Shown here piece by piece: positions 9,289 to 20,000 of a stretch of 64,000 nt of DNA (positions are counted from its first letter, which is position 1; every line of letters starts with the position of its first letter). Origin of the DNA: an uncultured Saprospiraceae bacterium (GTDB taxonomy: Bacteria; Bacteroidota; Bacteroidia; Chitinophagales; Saprospiraceae). A program made the position numbers and the translations under genes. The notes below the pieces were generated by a model that was not told where the DNA came from, made no database searches, and saw only the letters and a list, made by a program, of their open reading frames with translations. The stretch covers positions 1 to 64,000 of the forward strand of contig CALFWO010000062.1 of the NCBI GenBank assembly GCA_937928045.1. The letters are read 5' to 3'.

Positions 9289-9510
9289 ATGTATTGGACA
9301 TTAGAATTAGCGCATCATTTAGAAGATGCACCATGGCCAGCAACGAGAGATGAGCTTATTGATTATGCTGTTCGTTCTGGAACACCGCTAGAGGTAATAG
9401 AAAATCTTCAAGCCATGGAAGATGAGGGAGAGGCCTATGAAAGTATGGAGGATATCTGGCCAGATTACCCCAGGAAAGATGACTTTTTGTTTAATGAAGA
9501 TGAGTATTGA
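9289..9510 (+). CDS. DUF2795 domain-containing small acidic protein
   Basis: The 73-residue acidic cytosolic protein begins MYWTLELAHHLEDAPWPAT and continues with a DELIDYA..(S/T)GTPLEVIENLQ segment. This is the conserved Bacteroidota DUF2795 family, present in nearly all members of the phylum and usually this size. Its biochemical function is unknown. A purine-rich AAAGGAAAA at 9277-9285 precedes the ATG. The gene stands alone between queA and a terminator. Confidence 0.88.
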   Translation: MYWTLELAHHLEDAPWPATRDELIDYAVRSGTPLEVIENLQAMEDEGEAYESMEDIWPDYPRKDDFLFNEDEY

Positions 9511-9541
9511 TCTCAAATTCAATAAAAATAATTTCGAAAAA

Positions 9542-9580
9542 TGGCGCTTCTGGTTCAACCGGGAGCGCCACTTTCATTTT
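9542..9580 (+). terminator. Rho-independent terminator after the DUF2795 gene
   Basis: TGGCGCT (9542-9548) pairs with AGCGCCA (9564-9570). The stem continues inward as TCTGGTT/AACCGGG with G-U pairs, giving an almost closed hairpin followed by CTTTCATTTT. Confidence 0.8.
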
Positions 9581-9889
9581 ATTGAATAAACTATGACATA
9601 TGTTTTGTGACCCTAATTAGAGAGTCCTGTCACTATTTTAGCCGTATATAAGTTAAAATGTTTGCACGCTAAAGTATGTTCAGAAAAAGTATAAAGCCTT
9701 TTGGTTATTTGTAACCCACTGATAACAAAACACTTAAAATACGCAACCCTAAAAACACTCCTTCTTTTCAAAATTATTAAGCATTAACGGTAACTTTAAC
9801 GAAGGGAATAACGTATTTTTATAGATAGGAAATTGTGACACCGTTTTCCATTATTATAATTCTTCTGAACCAATTTTAATTTCTACAGG
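9581..9889. other. Intergenic stretch upstream of the 510-residue protein
   Basis: There is no ORF, repeat or clear promoter consensus that I can support. The sequence is strongly A/T-rich and probably holds the promoter and leader of the next gene. Confidence 0.4.
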
Positions 9890-11422
9890 ATGAAAAATTT
9901 GAATGAAATTTCAAAGATCGTAACTAAAAAGAAGGTTCGAAAAATTGAAATCTTTGATGATCATTCACTAAAACACAAGAATAGTAAATTCAACGAATTC
10001 TATGAAGCCATTATGGCCGGGAAATTCAAAAACGATAGAGATGCTGCTAATTTCCTTTATGGCTGTTCTCCTACGGATGACAAATATCGACAGCTAAAAT
10101 CAAGATTTAGAAAGAGATTATTGAATACTCTTTTCTTCTTAGATGTGAATCTACCATCAACTTCAAACTACGATCGTGCCTATTACAGTGTAAATAAGGA
10201 TTGGACTTTAGTCAAAATATTAATTTCCAATGATGCTCAGAATACAGCAGCTTCATTGGCCAGACAAATTTTGACTATTGCCTTAAAATTTAAGTTTGCC
10301 GATGTAATTGTAAACTGTGCCCGAATATTGAGAAGATATGCTGCATCCACAGGAGATGAAAAGAACTATGAAATCTATGATCAACACTCTAAGCAATTTC
10401 AAAATGTTTTGGACGCAGAAATTAGATCAGAAGAATTGTATCAGAGGGTAATCATGAACTATTACAAACCTCTCGCGCAAGAAAATGAATTAAAAGAAAG
10501 AATTGATACTTATTGCGATGCGCTAGTCGGGCTATCTGAAATCTACGACTCCCCTATCGTAGTATATAATATGTATTTGGTTTGGACCTACAGATATGAA
10601 ATGTTGAAGGATTACAATGCAATGCTTGAAGTATGTACCAAAGCAGAAAAATATATTCAAGACAATCCAACCTTTTACCAAGATGACAAATTAGCAACTT
10701 TCCAAATGAAGAAAATGTCCGCATATCTTCACATCAGAGATTGGAAGAATGGTAAGATCAACGCTGAGAAATGTCTTAAATCTTTTCCCGAAGGGTCGGA
10801 TACTTGGTACGTATTTATGGAATACTATTTACTACTAGCGATTCATACTGACAACTATATTAATGCTACTGCCATTCATTCCAAAGCTATTAATCAAAGT
10901 AAATTCAAAAAGCAGCATAATAGAATCCGAGAAAAGTGGAATATTTATGATACCTACTTAAACTATATCATAGAAAGTCAAGGAGCTGAGAATCCGATTT
11001 TAATGACTCAAAAAAAGAAGAATTTCCGGCTTTCTAGATTCCTAAATGATCCAATTCTATATCCTAAAGATCAAAGAATATTTACCGTGCACATGGTAGT
11101 TGCTCAAATATTATTCTTTATTGAAAAGAAGAGTTACAATGCTGTCAGTGAAAGAATTGATCGATTAAAGAGTTATGCCAATCGCCAGTTGAAAAAAGAT
11201 GAATATCATCGTTTAATTCAGTTTATCCGTTTATTACAACAATTGGCAAAAGCGGAATATAAAGTTAGTAACCTAAGTAATGTCGAAAAATATTACAATC
11301 GTTTGATAGAAACTCGCTTCTCGTACCGTGGAATAATTTCAGAATTAGAAGTAATTCCCTACGAAAAACTGTGGAATAATATTCTTGAGCGACTAAAGCC
11401 TTCGACAGTATCGGCGAGATAA
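9890..11422 (+). CDS. Helical-repeat (TPR-like) protein of unknown function
   Basis: The 510-residue protein is predicted soluble: no signal peptide and no membrane segment. A basic N-terminus (KKKVRKIEIFDDH) is followed by a segment of the type 'YGCSPTDDKYRQLKSRFRKRLLNTLFF', split here only to describe it, and then by long amphipathic helices resembling tetratricopeptide repeats. I do not recognise a named family. A second protein of similar size and N-terminal logic lies at 41410-42843, where 'PYNELRINNLLSNLQEVV' takes the corresponding place, so they may be distant paralogues. It precedes cmk by 114 bp on the same strand. Function is unknown. Confidence 0.8.
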   Translation: MKNLNEISKIVTKKKVRKIEIFDDHSLKHKNSKFNEFYEAIMAGKFKNDRDAANFLYGCSPTDDKYRQLKSRFRKRLLNTLFFLDVNLPSTSNYDRAYYSVNKDWTLVKILISNDAQNTAASLARQILTIALKFKFADVIVNCARILRRYAASTGDEKNYEIYDQHSKQFQNVLDAEIRSEELYQRVIMNYYKPLAQENELKERIDTYCDALVGLSEIYDSPIVVYNMYLVWTYRYEMLKDYNAMLEVCTKAEKYIQDNPTFYQDDKLATFQMKKMSAYLHIRDWKNGKINAEKCLKSFPEGSDTWYVFMEYYLLLAIHTDNYINATAIHSKAINQSKFKKQHNRIREKWNIYDTYLNYIIESQGAENPILMTQKKKNFRLSRFLNDPILYPKDQRIFTVHMVVAQILFFIEKKSYNAVSERIDRLKSYANRQLKKDEYHRLIQFIRLLQQLAKAEYKVSNLSNVEKYYNRLIETRFSYRGIISELEVIPYEKLWNNILERLKPSTVSAR

Positions 11423-11462
11423 AGTGCCAAAAATTCAATATTAGATGTTCGCAAATTTAGTA

Positions 11463-11480
11463 TTGTCCTATTTTGGGACA
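11463..11480. promoter_or_regulatory. Dyad TTGTCC-N7-GGACA (copy 1), possible operator
   Basis: TTGTCC TATTTTG GGACA lies upstream of cmk. The same arms and spacer length, with a similar A/T spacer ending in TTG, recur at 12390-12407. TGTCC and GGACA are perfect inverted arms, which would suit a dimeric regulator. Confidence 0.35.
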
Positions 11481-11536
11481 AACTAAAACTTTTAATTTCC
11501 TCTTGATCATTCGTATCTTGAGGTAAAAAATTAGCT

Positions 11537-12208
11537 TTGATAATAGCAATAGATGGATACTCCTCTTGTGGAAAATCAACCTTAGCGAAGGATTTGGCCC
11601 ATACCTTACAGTATACCTATTTGGATAGCGGTGCGATGTATCGCGCAGTCACCCTTTACTTTTTAGACAACAATATTTCATTTAATGATTCAGAAGCTAT
11701 TAATAAAGCATTGAATCTGATTGAAATACGTTTTGAAGAACACTCGAATAGAACACTATTGAATGATATTGACGTAGAAAGTGAGATTAGATCACCTCGG
11801 GTTTCGGACCAGGTAAGTCCAGTATCTACCATATCTGCGGTCAGAAAAAAAATGGTAGAGCAACAAAGGGCGATGGCAATACAGGGATCAATTGTTATGG
11901 ATGGAAGAGACATTGGAACTGTTGTATTTCCAAACGCAGAATTGAAAATTTTCTTAACCGCCAACATAAACATTCGCACAAATCGTCGCTTAGATGAAAT
12001 GCAACGCAAAGGATACGAAATCTCCAAAACAGAAATTATGAAGAATTTGGAGACTCGGGATAGAATAGACTCCTCCAGAGCCGATAGTCCTTTAAGTCAG
12101 GCAGAAGACGCCGTACTGTTAGACAATTCAAACTTGACTCGTAAAGAACAGATAACCATGGTATTAGCCTTGGCAAAATACCGTCAATCAAATTTAGAAA
12201 AGGCCTAA
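11537..12208 (+). CDS. cmk: Cytidylate kinase
   Basis: Cmk phosphorylates CMP and dCMP with ATP in pyrimidine nucleotide salvage and synthesis. The 223-residue protein has the P-loop GYSSCGKST (7-15), the YLDSGAMYRA nucleotide-binding phrase and a VMDGRDIGTVVFP motif, and is full length. An in-frame stop lies at 11519-11521 and the only start before the P-loop is TTG 11537, so a TTG start is required. It stands 114 bp after a helical-repeat gene and is followed by a strong terminator at 12217-12248. Confidence 0.95.
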   Translation: MIIAIDGYSSCGKSTLAKDLAHTLQYTYLDSGAMYRAVTLYFLDNNISFNDSEAINKALNLIEIRFEEHSNRTLLNDIDVESEIRSPRVSDQVSPVSTISAVRKKMVEQQRAMAIQGSIVMDGRDIGTVVFPNAELKIFLTANINIRTNRRLDEMQRKGYEISKTEIMKNLETRDRIDSSRADSPLSQAEDAVLLDNSNLTRKEQITMVLALAKYRQSNLEKA

Positions 12209-12216
12209 AATCATGA

Positions 12217-12256
12217 AAAGCCACCCTTCACATGGAAGGAGTGGCTTTCATTTCCC
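12217..12256 (+). terminator. Rho-independent terminator after cmk
   Basis: AAAGCCAC (12217-12224) pairs with GTGGCTTT (12241-12248). Inside, CCTTC pairs with GAAGG around a small loop, with one or two unpaired bases. CATTTCCCC follows. Confidence 0.75.
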
Positions 12257-12389
12257 CAAAGCTATTCTTAATCTAAATTGATTTAATTTTAAGTAGAACA
12301 ATTACTTGTCCACTTATTTAGCTTTCAATTTTGTGCCAAAATTTCAACAACCTATAATTCAAGGGCTTACGAAATTATCATTATAAAAT

Positions 12390-12407
12390 TTGTCCAATAT
12401 TGGGACA
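12390..12407. promoter_or_regulatory. Dyad TTGTCC-N7-GGACA (copy 2)
   Basis: TTGTCC AATATTG GGACA matches copy 1 at 11463-11480 in both arms and in spacer length. It lies in the noncoding interval upstream of the putative small RNA at about 12519. Confidence 0.35.
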
Positions 12408-12518
12408 CAATTTCTCATTTATAGACAAATTTGTTTGATTATCGCTTGAAATTTTCTTCATTTTAAATATTTTATTTAGCTGTCAATGCCGTTTGGCACG
12501 ATTTTCTGAAACTTAGAC

Positions 12519-12660
12519 CTTTACTCTTTTATGGAGTAAAGACCTTGCCCCAAAACCAAGTCACAGTCTTTTTAGCTGTGATACACAACTGCGGGGTCTT
12601 GAAACCTTTCAGATGAACACTAACTACTAAAATCAGATCCAAGTGATCTGATTTTTTTTT
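12519..12660 (+). ncRNA. Putative free-standing small RNA with strong intrinsic terminator
   Basis: No ORF covers this stretch. It contains a hairpin CTTTACTC/GAGTAAAG (12519-12526 with 12534-12541) and a hairpin TCACAG/CTGTGA (12561-12566 with 12576-12581). The second is enclosed by CCCC (12548-12551) pairing with GGGG (12593-12596). It ends in a perfect 11-bp stem AAAATCAGATC/GATCTGATTTT (12629-12639 with 12645-12655) running into a T tract. The upstream gene already has its own terminator and the next gene starts 237 bp later, so the transcript appears independent. I cannot match it to 6S, 4.5S, tmRNA, RNase P or a known riboswitch. The 5' end is a guess. Confidence 0.6.
12629..12660 (+). 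terminator. Strong rho-independent terminator of the putative small RNA
   Basis: An 11-bp perfect stem (12629-12639 and 12645-12655) with loop CAAGT is followed directly by an unbroken T run to 12660. Confidence 0.88.
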
Positions 12661-12764
12661 GCCATATGAAGAACTTTCAAGTGTCACGCCATTTACCCTG
12701 ACTCATAGAATTTAGTAGAAACAAGACAATATATTTAGTTTTAAATCGAAGAATAATCTACATC

Positions 12765-12847
12765 CAATTGTAGGATGTTCTGAAAAGAACATCAAGTGCA
12801 GCCCCGCACGTGCGACTCATCAATTTTGTTCAGTTTGATCAAAATTG
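12765..12847 (+). promoter_or_regulatory. Hairpin-rich leader upstream of the PorP/SprF gene
   Basis: Three stems lie in the 130 bp before ATG 12897: GATGTTCT-GAAA-AGAACATC (12774-12793, perfect, GNRA-type loop), GTGC-N6-GCAC (12796-12809, in an unusually G/C-rich patch ending in palindrome GCACGTGC), and CAATTTTG/CAAAATTG (12821-12828 with 12840-12847). The first stem competes with an alternative pairing in which CATCC (about 12761-12765) meets GGATG (12773-12777). This looks like an mRNA leader with regulatory folding, but no known riboswitch class is recognised. Confidence 0.45.
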
Positions 12848-12896
12848 AAAATAATATCCTTTACGATACTCCATTTCGTTCACTAAAATTTGTTGC

Positions 12897-14009
12897 ATGA
12901 ATTGTAGATTTACATTATTACTCAGCCTGCTAACTTTTTCATTTTTTCTTTCCGCCCAAGATCCTTCATTCTCTCAATTCTATGCCAATAGAATATATTT
13001 GAATCCCGCTTTTGCAGGCATTGAACAAGGACTCACCTTCGCAGGTGTCTCTCGAATTCAATGGACCAATGCTGACACAGGTTTCAAAACCTATGGCGTA
13101 AGTCTTGAACTTCAAGAACCTGGTATCAATAGCGGAATTGGTCTTAATATTTTCCAAGACCGCCAAGGATTAGCACAGCTCAATACCACCTCTATTGGAT
13201 TGACCTATGCTTATACTATTAAAATGGTCAACCATAATATTCATTTTGGCTTGCAAGCTAGATGGATTGAGAAAAAAGTAGATTGGTCTAAAATTACTTT
13301 CTCTGATCAACTTGATCCTGTTTACGGAGCAATCTACCCTACTACCGCTATTCCCATTTTAGATAGAATAACTTATTCCGATTTCGATGCAGGAGTAGTC
13401 TGGAGATTCAAATCCGATATTCGATTAGGTAAAAAAAGATTTAGAGATACCCGTCACGCACTAGGAATTGCAATTCATCATTTACCAAATTTAATCAGCG
13501 ATAATGCCGGGAACGAAAGTTTCCAACAATTGGACACCCGAGTCAACCCACGAATTACAATTCATGCAGGTTCCGTAATTCCTTTTGTTTGGTTTGCTGA
13601 TGGATCTAAAACCATTGCAGTTTCTCCTACAATCAAAGTTGATATTCAAGGTGAAAAAATAACCGAGTTCAGTAGCAATTTACAAGTAATTACTATGGGA
13701 GGATATTTGGTTTACGATGGAGTCTACATTGGAGCATTATACCAGAATAAAAAGATAATAACAGATTCCAGAAATACGAATGCATTTATACTTGCATTTG
13801 GAGCATACTTGAAACGTCCGGGGTCAAAGACTAAGAACACCTTCGTAGGTTTCAGCTACGATGCGAATACAACCGGAGTTGGTACTCAAGCTGGCGGAGT
13901 ATATGAACTAGCAGTCAGATGGAACTTCATAGATATCCCGGGAATTTTTGGAGACCGCAGCAACAAACGCAAATCAAACAAATCGCTAGACTGTTTCAAG
14001 TTCTTTTAA
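12897..14009 (+). CDS. PorP/SprF family type IX secretion outer-membrane protein
   Basis: The 370-residue protein has a signal peptide ending ..FFLSAQD and the PorP/SprF opening DPSFSQFYANRIYLNPAFAG. It continues with alternating beta strands expected of a 14-strand outer-membrane barrel. In gliding Bacteroidota, SprF-type proteins pair with a specific giant adhesin carrying a type B sorting domain (SprB is the model). The very next gene, 57 bp downstream, encodes exactly such a protein, so this is probably its dedicated partner. It is not the core PorP of the whole machine by any evidence here. The leader upstream is rich in hairpins. Confidence 0.93.
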   Translation: MNCRFTLLLSLLTFSFFLSAQDPSFSQFYANRIYLNPAFAGIEQGLTFAGVSRIQWTNADTGFKTYGVSLELQEPGINSGIGLNIFQDRQGLAQLNTTSIGLTYAYTIKMVNHNIHFGLQARWIEKKVDWSKITFSDQLDPVYGAIYPTTAIPILDRITYSDFDAGVVWRFKSDIRLGKKRFRDTRHALGIAIHHLPNLISDNAGNESFQQLDTRVNPRITIHAGSVIPFVWFADGSKTIAVSPTIKVDIQGEKITEFSSNLQVITMGGYLVYDGVYIGALYQNKKIITDSRNTNAFILAFGAYLKRPGSKTKNTFVGFSYDANTTGVGTQAGGVYELAVRWNFIDIPGIFGDRSNKRKSNKSLDCFKFF

Positions 14010-14066
14010 GCAAGACTACCTCCCATTGGTAAATTCTATTGCTCGCTCATTAAATGGTTATTAATT

Positions 14067-17000
14067 ATGATGAAATTCTACACATACTTTTTTATCACCA
14101 GCTTTTTTCTAATCAATTCTTCAAATTTAGATGCACAATGCAATATTTCAATATCCAATACCAATCCCTGTGCTGAGGAATTAATCAATTTTTCAGTGAC
14201 TAATCCTAATGGAACTTATGGATGGGATTTCGACGGAGATGGAAATATCGATGCCTACGGAGATAATGTTAATTATACTTTTCCGCAATCCGGTGTTGAT
14301 ATCATTTATATAATTAATCTATTTCAAGATAATACGCTTTGCGAATCAGAACAGATCGTAGTACTGGCTAGTCCTAATCCAATACTCGGAGTAGTTCCCG
14401 GAAATGCAATCATTGATGATAATCTCATTCGTGTTTGTAGCCCCACACCATCCGCTACTCTACAATTAATCAATTTAAGCACAACCATTTCGATCGACGC
14501 CAATTATACTATAAATTGGGGTGATGGAATCACCGAAAATTACACTCCTACAAACTTTGGCGCTACTGGATTTATCACGCATAATTATGCCGACTATGGT
14601 TATTACAACTTAACCTTTAGCACAATAGCAAACAATGGCTGTTTCAATGCCATAAATTATACTTTTTACAATGGATCAAATCCTTCTGTTGGTTTGGCAA
14701 ACCCAGGAAATACTGTTGGCCTTTGCGCTCCAGCAACGATCGAATTTCCGATTACCAATTATCAGAACAATCCAGTAGGCACAGTTTACAATGTTTTTAT
14801 CGGCGGTGAGCTGATAGAAAGTTATACCCAGCAAAATGTACCAGCTTCTTTTTCCTATACATTTTTAGAAACTTCCTGCGGACTTAGCACCTCAACAGGA
14901 AATTATACCAATGCCTACGATGTTCAAATAGAAGCAATTAATCCGTGTGGATCCTCCCAAGCTACGATAGAACCTATTGAAATAAGCACACCACCAGAAT
15001 TAGAGTTCTCCACAGACACTCCTGAGAATGGTTGTGAAGGAATCCCGATAACCATTTCAAACATTTCTACTAATATTAATGAAATTATTTCTGGAAATCC
15101 TTCCACTTGCGAATCTAGTTTGACGCCGAGTTGGACCATAACTCCTGGAACTTCTGGTACTGATTGGGACATCATTTCAGGAAACACATTTGGGTCTGAC
15201 GAGTTGGTTATTGTTTTCAATAACTCAGGTGAATACATTATCACAATGACGATCAATAGCCCAGCATGTGGTCCGGCGAATTATAGTCAATTATTTAACA
15301 TTATAAATTCCCCAGTGGCCGGATCAGAATTAACTTTAAATACAAATGCTGGAGGAGGAATCGATGACAGTTGTATCCCATCCATTGGAAGTTTTACGAA
15401 TTTATCTACTGGAGATAGTTTAGCATACAATTGGCAAATTTCACCTGCTAACGGCTGGAATTTTGAAAATGGATCTAGTGAAACTGATGAAAATATTGAG
15501 ATCAGTTTTAATGAATCAGGTGACTACCATGTTACTTTAACCACAAGTAACATCTGCGAATCTTCTCAATGGGATACCAGCATCATTATAGTAGAAACTC
15601 CTTTGGTTGACATTGGTCCGTTTGATTCATTCTGCGAAAACGGAACTTTAAATATTGATCAAAGTGATGTAAACTACAATCCACAAAATGGAACCATTAC
15701 TGCCTACAATTGGTCTTTTCCTGGCGCAAATCCTAATTCATCAACTGATCCATATCCCACAGGAATATTTTATGACAGCCCTGGAAATTATAGCATCAAT
15801 TTATCAGTTACAAACCAATGCGGAACGACATCTGTCAATAGTACCTTGGAAGTGCAAACCCCTGGTAATCTAATCGTTGATAATAATCACTTAATTTGTC
15901 AGGGTAGCACTCCTTTTCAACTTTTTGCAGACCCTGAAGGAGGAACTTGGTCTGGAAATGGTGTTGATATAAACGGCATTTTTTCCCCAACTCCCAATAC
16001 GGTTGGACAAAATACATTGGTGTATTCCATTGAAACTGGAGCTTGCACATTGATCGATAGCGTGCTGGTAACAGTTTTGGAACAGCCTAATGCAAATGCG
16101 GGCGAGGATCAATTCGCTTGCCTGGAAGACGAACCATTTTTATTAACTGGAGGGACACCAATTGGCGGGACTTGGAGTACCAATAATTCTGGTGTTATCA
16201 TTGGCGATAATGCCTTTGACCCAACAGCTTCCGGAGCCGGTATATATACGATCATCTACAGCTATATTGATGCAAATGGATGTGAAGATGAGGATGAAAA
16301 AACATTGATTGTGACCGAGCATCCGGATGTCGAAGCCGGCCCTGATTTGAGTATCTGCGAAAATCCCAATGATGTAATTTTAACCGGTTTTAATCCTATT
16401 GGCGGAGTTTGGTCCGGACCGGGGGTTTCTCCATCTGGAATATTCAATGTTCAACAAACAAATGGCCAAGGAACTTATGAGCTACAATACGAATACACTG
16501 ATCCAAATACCGGCTGCACCAATCTTGACAGCATGTTGATTACTGTTGTCGAAAATGATACTGCACAAGCCGGTGAAAACTTAGTTTTTTGCCTAAGCGA
16601 CGATCCATATATTTTGGAAGATGGAATACCAACTGGCGGAACTTGGTCGGGAATTGGAATTGACCCAAGTGGAAATTTTTTCGACCCCACTTTAGCAGGC
16701 GTTGGAACACATATCATTAATTATACTTTTGGATCTGGAATTTGTGAAACCACAGATGCCAGAGTCATTATTGTAAATCCGATACCAAATTTGACGCTAC
16801 CGGAGGATAGAATGATTTGCGTTAATCATGAAATCATTTCATTAGCAACTGTCCAACCCACTGGAGGAACTTGGATAGGACCGGGAATAGACTCACTATC
16901 TTTTAATCCAACAATAGCTGGCATCGGTCTTCATAATTTAATTTATCAATATGGCCACCCAACAAGCGGATGTACCGCCCAGGATACCTTGCAATTAAAT

Positions 17001-20000
17001 GTGGTAGACATTCCTACTATAATCGTAAGCGATTCCGCCTACTGCTATCAAGCCGGTACGGTTCCTTTGCCAATGACTACCCCATTTGGAGGAATATGGT
17101 CTGGGCCAGGTTTAGTGGGCACCAATACTTTTGATCCAATATTATTAGGCGGACCAGGAACATATGAATTCAACTATTCATTTACAGATCAAAATAGTTG
17201 TGTTGTTTCAGAATTAATAAACATATCCATTTTCGCACCACAAATAATTGATGCAGGACCAAATGATAGTATATGTTTATTCGACGGATTACTTTACTTA
17301 GATCAACAAACTCCGGCTGGTGGTGTTTGGTCCGGTGATGGAATTGTTGACAGCATCCTTGGAATATTTGATCCAGAAATTGCTGGCGGAGGAACTCACA
17401 ACATCAGTTACTCTTCTGGAATTGGGAATTGCTTAGTTACCGATCAGAAAACTATTTTTGTCATTGATCTCACTGGAATAGGAACAGGAGGAACTGCTGA
17501 ATTTTGCGAATTTGAATCATCTAGTTTTCTTCAGGCCACTGGACCGGTAGGTGGGATTTGGTCGGGACCAGGAATCATCAATAGTATAACTGGATTATTT
17601 GATCCGGCGCAAGCTGGGCCAGGAGAACATGCTATTATTTACGAATACACCGATCCAATTATTGGATGCTCGGCCACCGCCAATAAAGTGATAACGGTTT
17701 TTCCCCAAACACCCTCCACCTTTTCAGCAAGCGAAGTCAGCTGCGCCAACGAAACAGTGCAATTTATAAATCAAACAACTGATTTCGAAAATGTATATTG
17801 GGATTTAGGAGATGGCAATACCACTATCGCTCATGATCCTATACACATCTATGATAGCGCCGCTACCTATTTGGTTCAATTGATTACTGAAAATGAATTT
17901 GGATGTAAAGATTCTTCAAGTCAGAATATATTAATTGTAAATGTTCCAGAACCCGTCTTCAGTTTAGACACTTACGTCGGTTGCGGTCCTTTAGCAATTG
18001 AATTCTCTAACCAATCCACAGGCTACGAAACTACTTTCAATTGGGACTTTGGAAATGGTAATACGAGCTCAGCACTTTTCCCAGATTCTCAAATCTATTT
18101 GGCCGGAATACTTGATGATACCACTTACTATACCACACTAGAAGCTTCGAATCTTTGTGGAACTGTAAGTCTGCTAGATTCAATAACTGTCCGACCAATT
18201 CCCAAAGCGAATTTTGCATTTTATCCAGAAGAACCCTGTTCTCCTATGACCGTAACTTTTGGTAATGCCTCTTTCGGGTCAGTTGAAAATTTCTATTGGG
18301 ATCTAGGCAATGGAAATACTTCAACCGACACCCTTCCGGCAAATCAAATCTATACAACTGATACGACGACTTCTTTCTACGATGTTCTTTTGGTGGCAAG
18401 TAATGAATGTGGTGCCGATTCAAGCATTCAAACTGTAGAAGTAATTCCTGCCGATGTTCGTTCATTTTTTACAGTATCCGACGACCGAGGATGTCAACCG
18501 TTTACAGTCGAATTTAGCAACTTTGCCACCATTGGTGCTAATATTGATTGGATATTCGGAGATGGAAATTCCAGCATAGCATTAAATCCAGTCCATACAT
18601 TTAATGATCCAGGAACTTACACTGTTATACAATATGCCACTAGTGATTGTGGATATGACACTTCAGCAATCGTAATTGAAGTTTTACCTTCACCTTTAGT
18701 CAACTTTAACAATACAAACTATGTATGTTTAGGCGAAGCAATAACATTTAACAATACCTCTCAAAATACATCTGGTTCTGTTTGGGATTTTGGTGATGGT
18801 ACTGGATCTACTTTGACTTCTCCCGAACATATCTATTCGGCACCTGGAACATACGAAGTATCTTTGACTGGATTTTCTCAATTTAATCAATGTCCGTCGA
18901 CCATCACTGGTTCAGTAATCGTCCAAGGATTGCCAATTGCGCAATTCGAGCCAGCTGATCAATTTGGTTGTGCTCCTTTCAACGCATTGTTTAACAACAA
19001 CTCCATAAATTCTGAATTTTATACATGGGATTTCGGCGACGGAAATACTTCCGTTGATGAAACCGTAACTCATTTGTTTGAAGATATTGGTACATATTCC
19101 GTTCAACTCATTGCCACAGACACTTATGGTTGCTCTCATGATACTTCAATAATAAACATAATGGTTCATCCTACACCTTCCGCTGATTTTGATTTTGATC
19201 AAGAAGCACTCTGCAGCCTTCCAGCCAATATTATATTTGAAAATCTTTCAGAAGGAGCGGCTGGATTTATATGGGACTTTGGAGATGATAATAGTTCCTT
19301 TGGAAACAATCCGGCACACACTTACTTTGAAGAAGGTAATTACGACATTTCGCTGATTGCAAATAATCAATATAACTGCGCAGATACACTCATCGCGTCA
19401 ATACAAATCAGCGCTCCACCTGTCGCTGCATTTGAAGTCATTGATCATGAAGGCTGTAGTCCGCTAACCGTGAGCTTTCTTAACGCCAGTGACTATGGTG
19501 ATAAATTTGTTTGGAATTTTGGAGATGGGCAATCAAGTGAACTTGAAAACCCAACGGTCACATTTACTGATGTAGGAATTCATAATGCAGAACTCATCGT
19601 TAGTAATAATGATCTTTGCTTTGACACCTTACAGTTGGCTTCATTGGTAGAAGTTTTTCCGAGTGTGAACGCTAGCTTTGATACAGAGAATGAGCAAGAA
19701 GGGATACAAACCGGGGCATATAATTTTATCAATACCAGTACAGGAGCTTCGAATTATTATTGGGAATTTAGTGATGGTTCAATTTCGAATGAGATAAATC
19801 CTGAACATCGATTTGAAACCAATGGCGCCCAACAAATCTATCTATCTGCGAGCAATGAGTTTGGTTGTCAAGACGATACTTTAGTCAGTTTGACACCTGA
19901 TTGGATCAAAGGTTTATTCATTCCAAATGGTTTTTCTCCTGAGCAAGGAATTGGCGATGTCCGGTTATTCAAACCAGCGGGAATTGGCCTCAAGGAATAT

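Noticed and set aside
12487-12505. Sigma-54 promoter (TTTGGCACGATTTTCTGA) before the small-RNA candidate
   Set aside because: The -24 half fits TGGCACG, but the -12 GC is absent at the required spacing, so it is not a convincing sigma-54 site.
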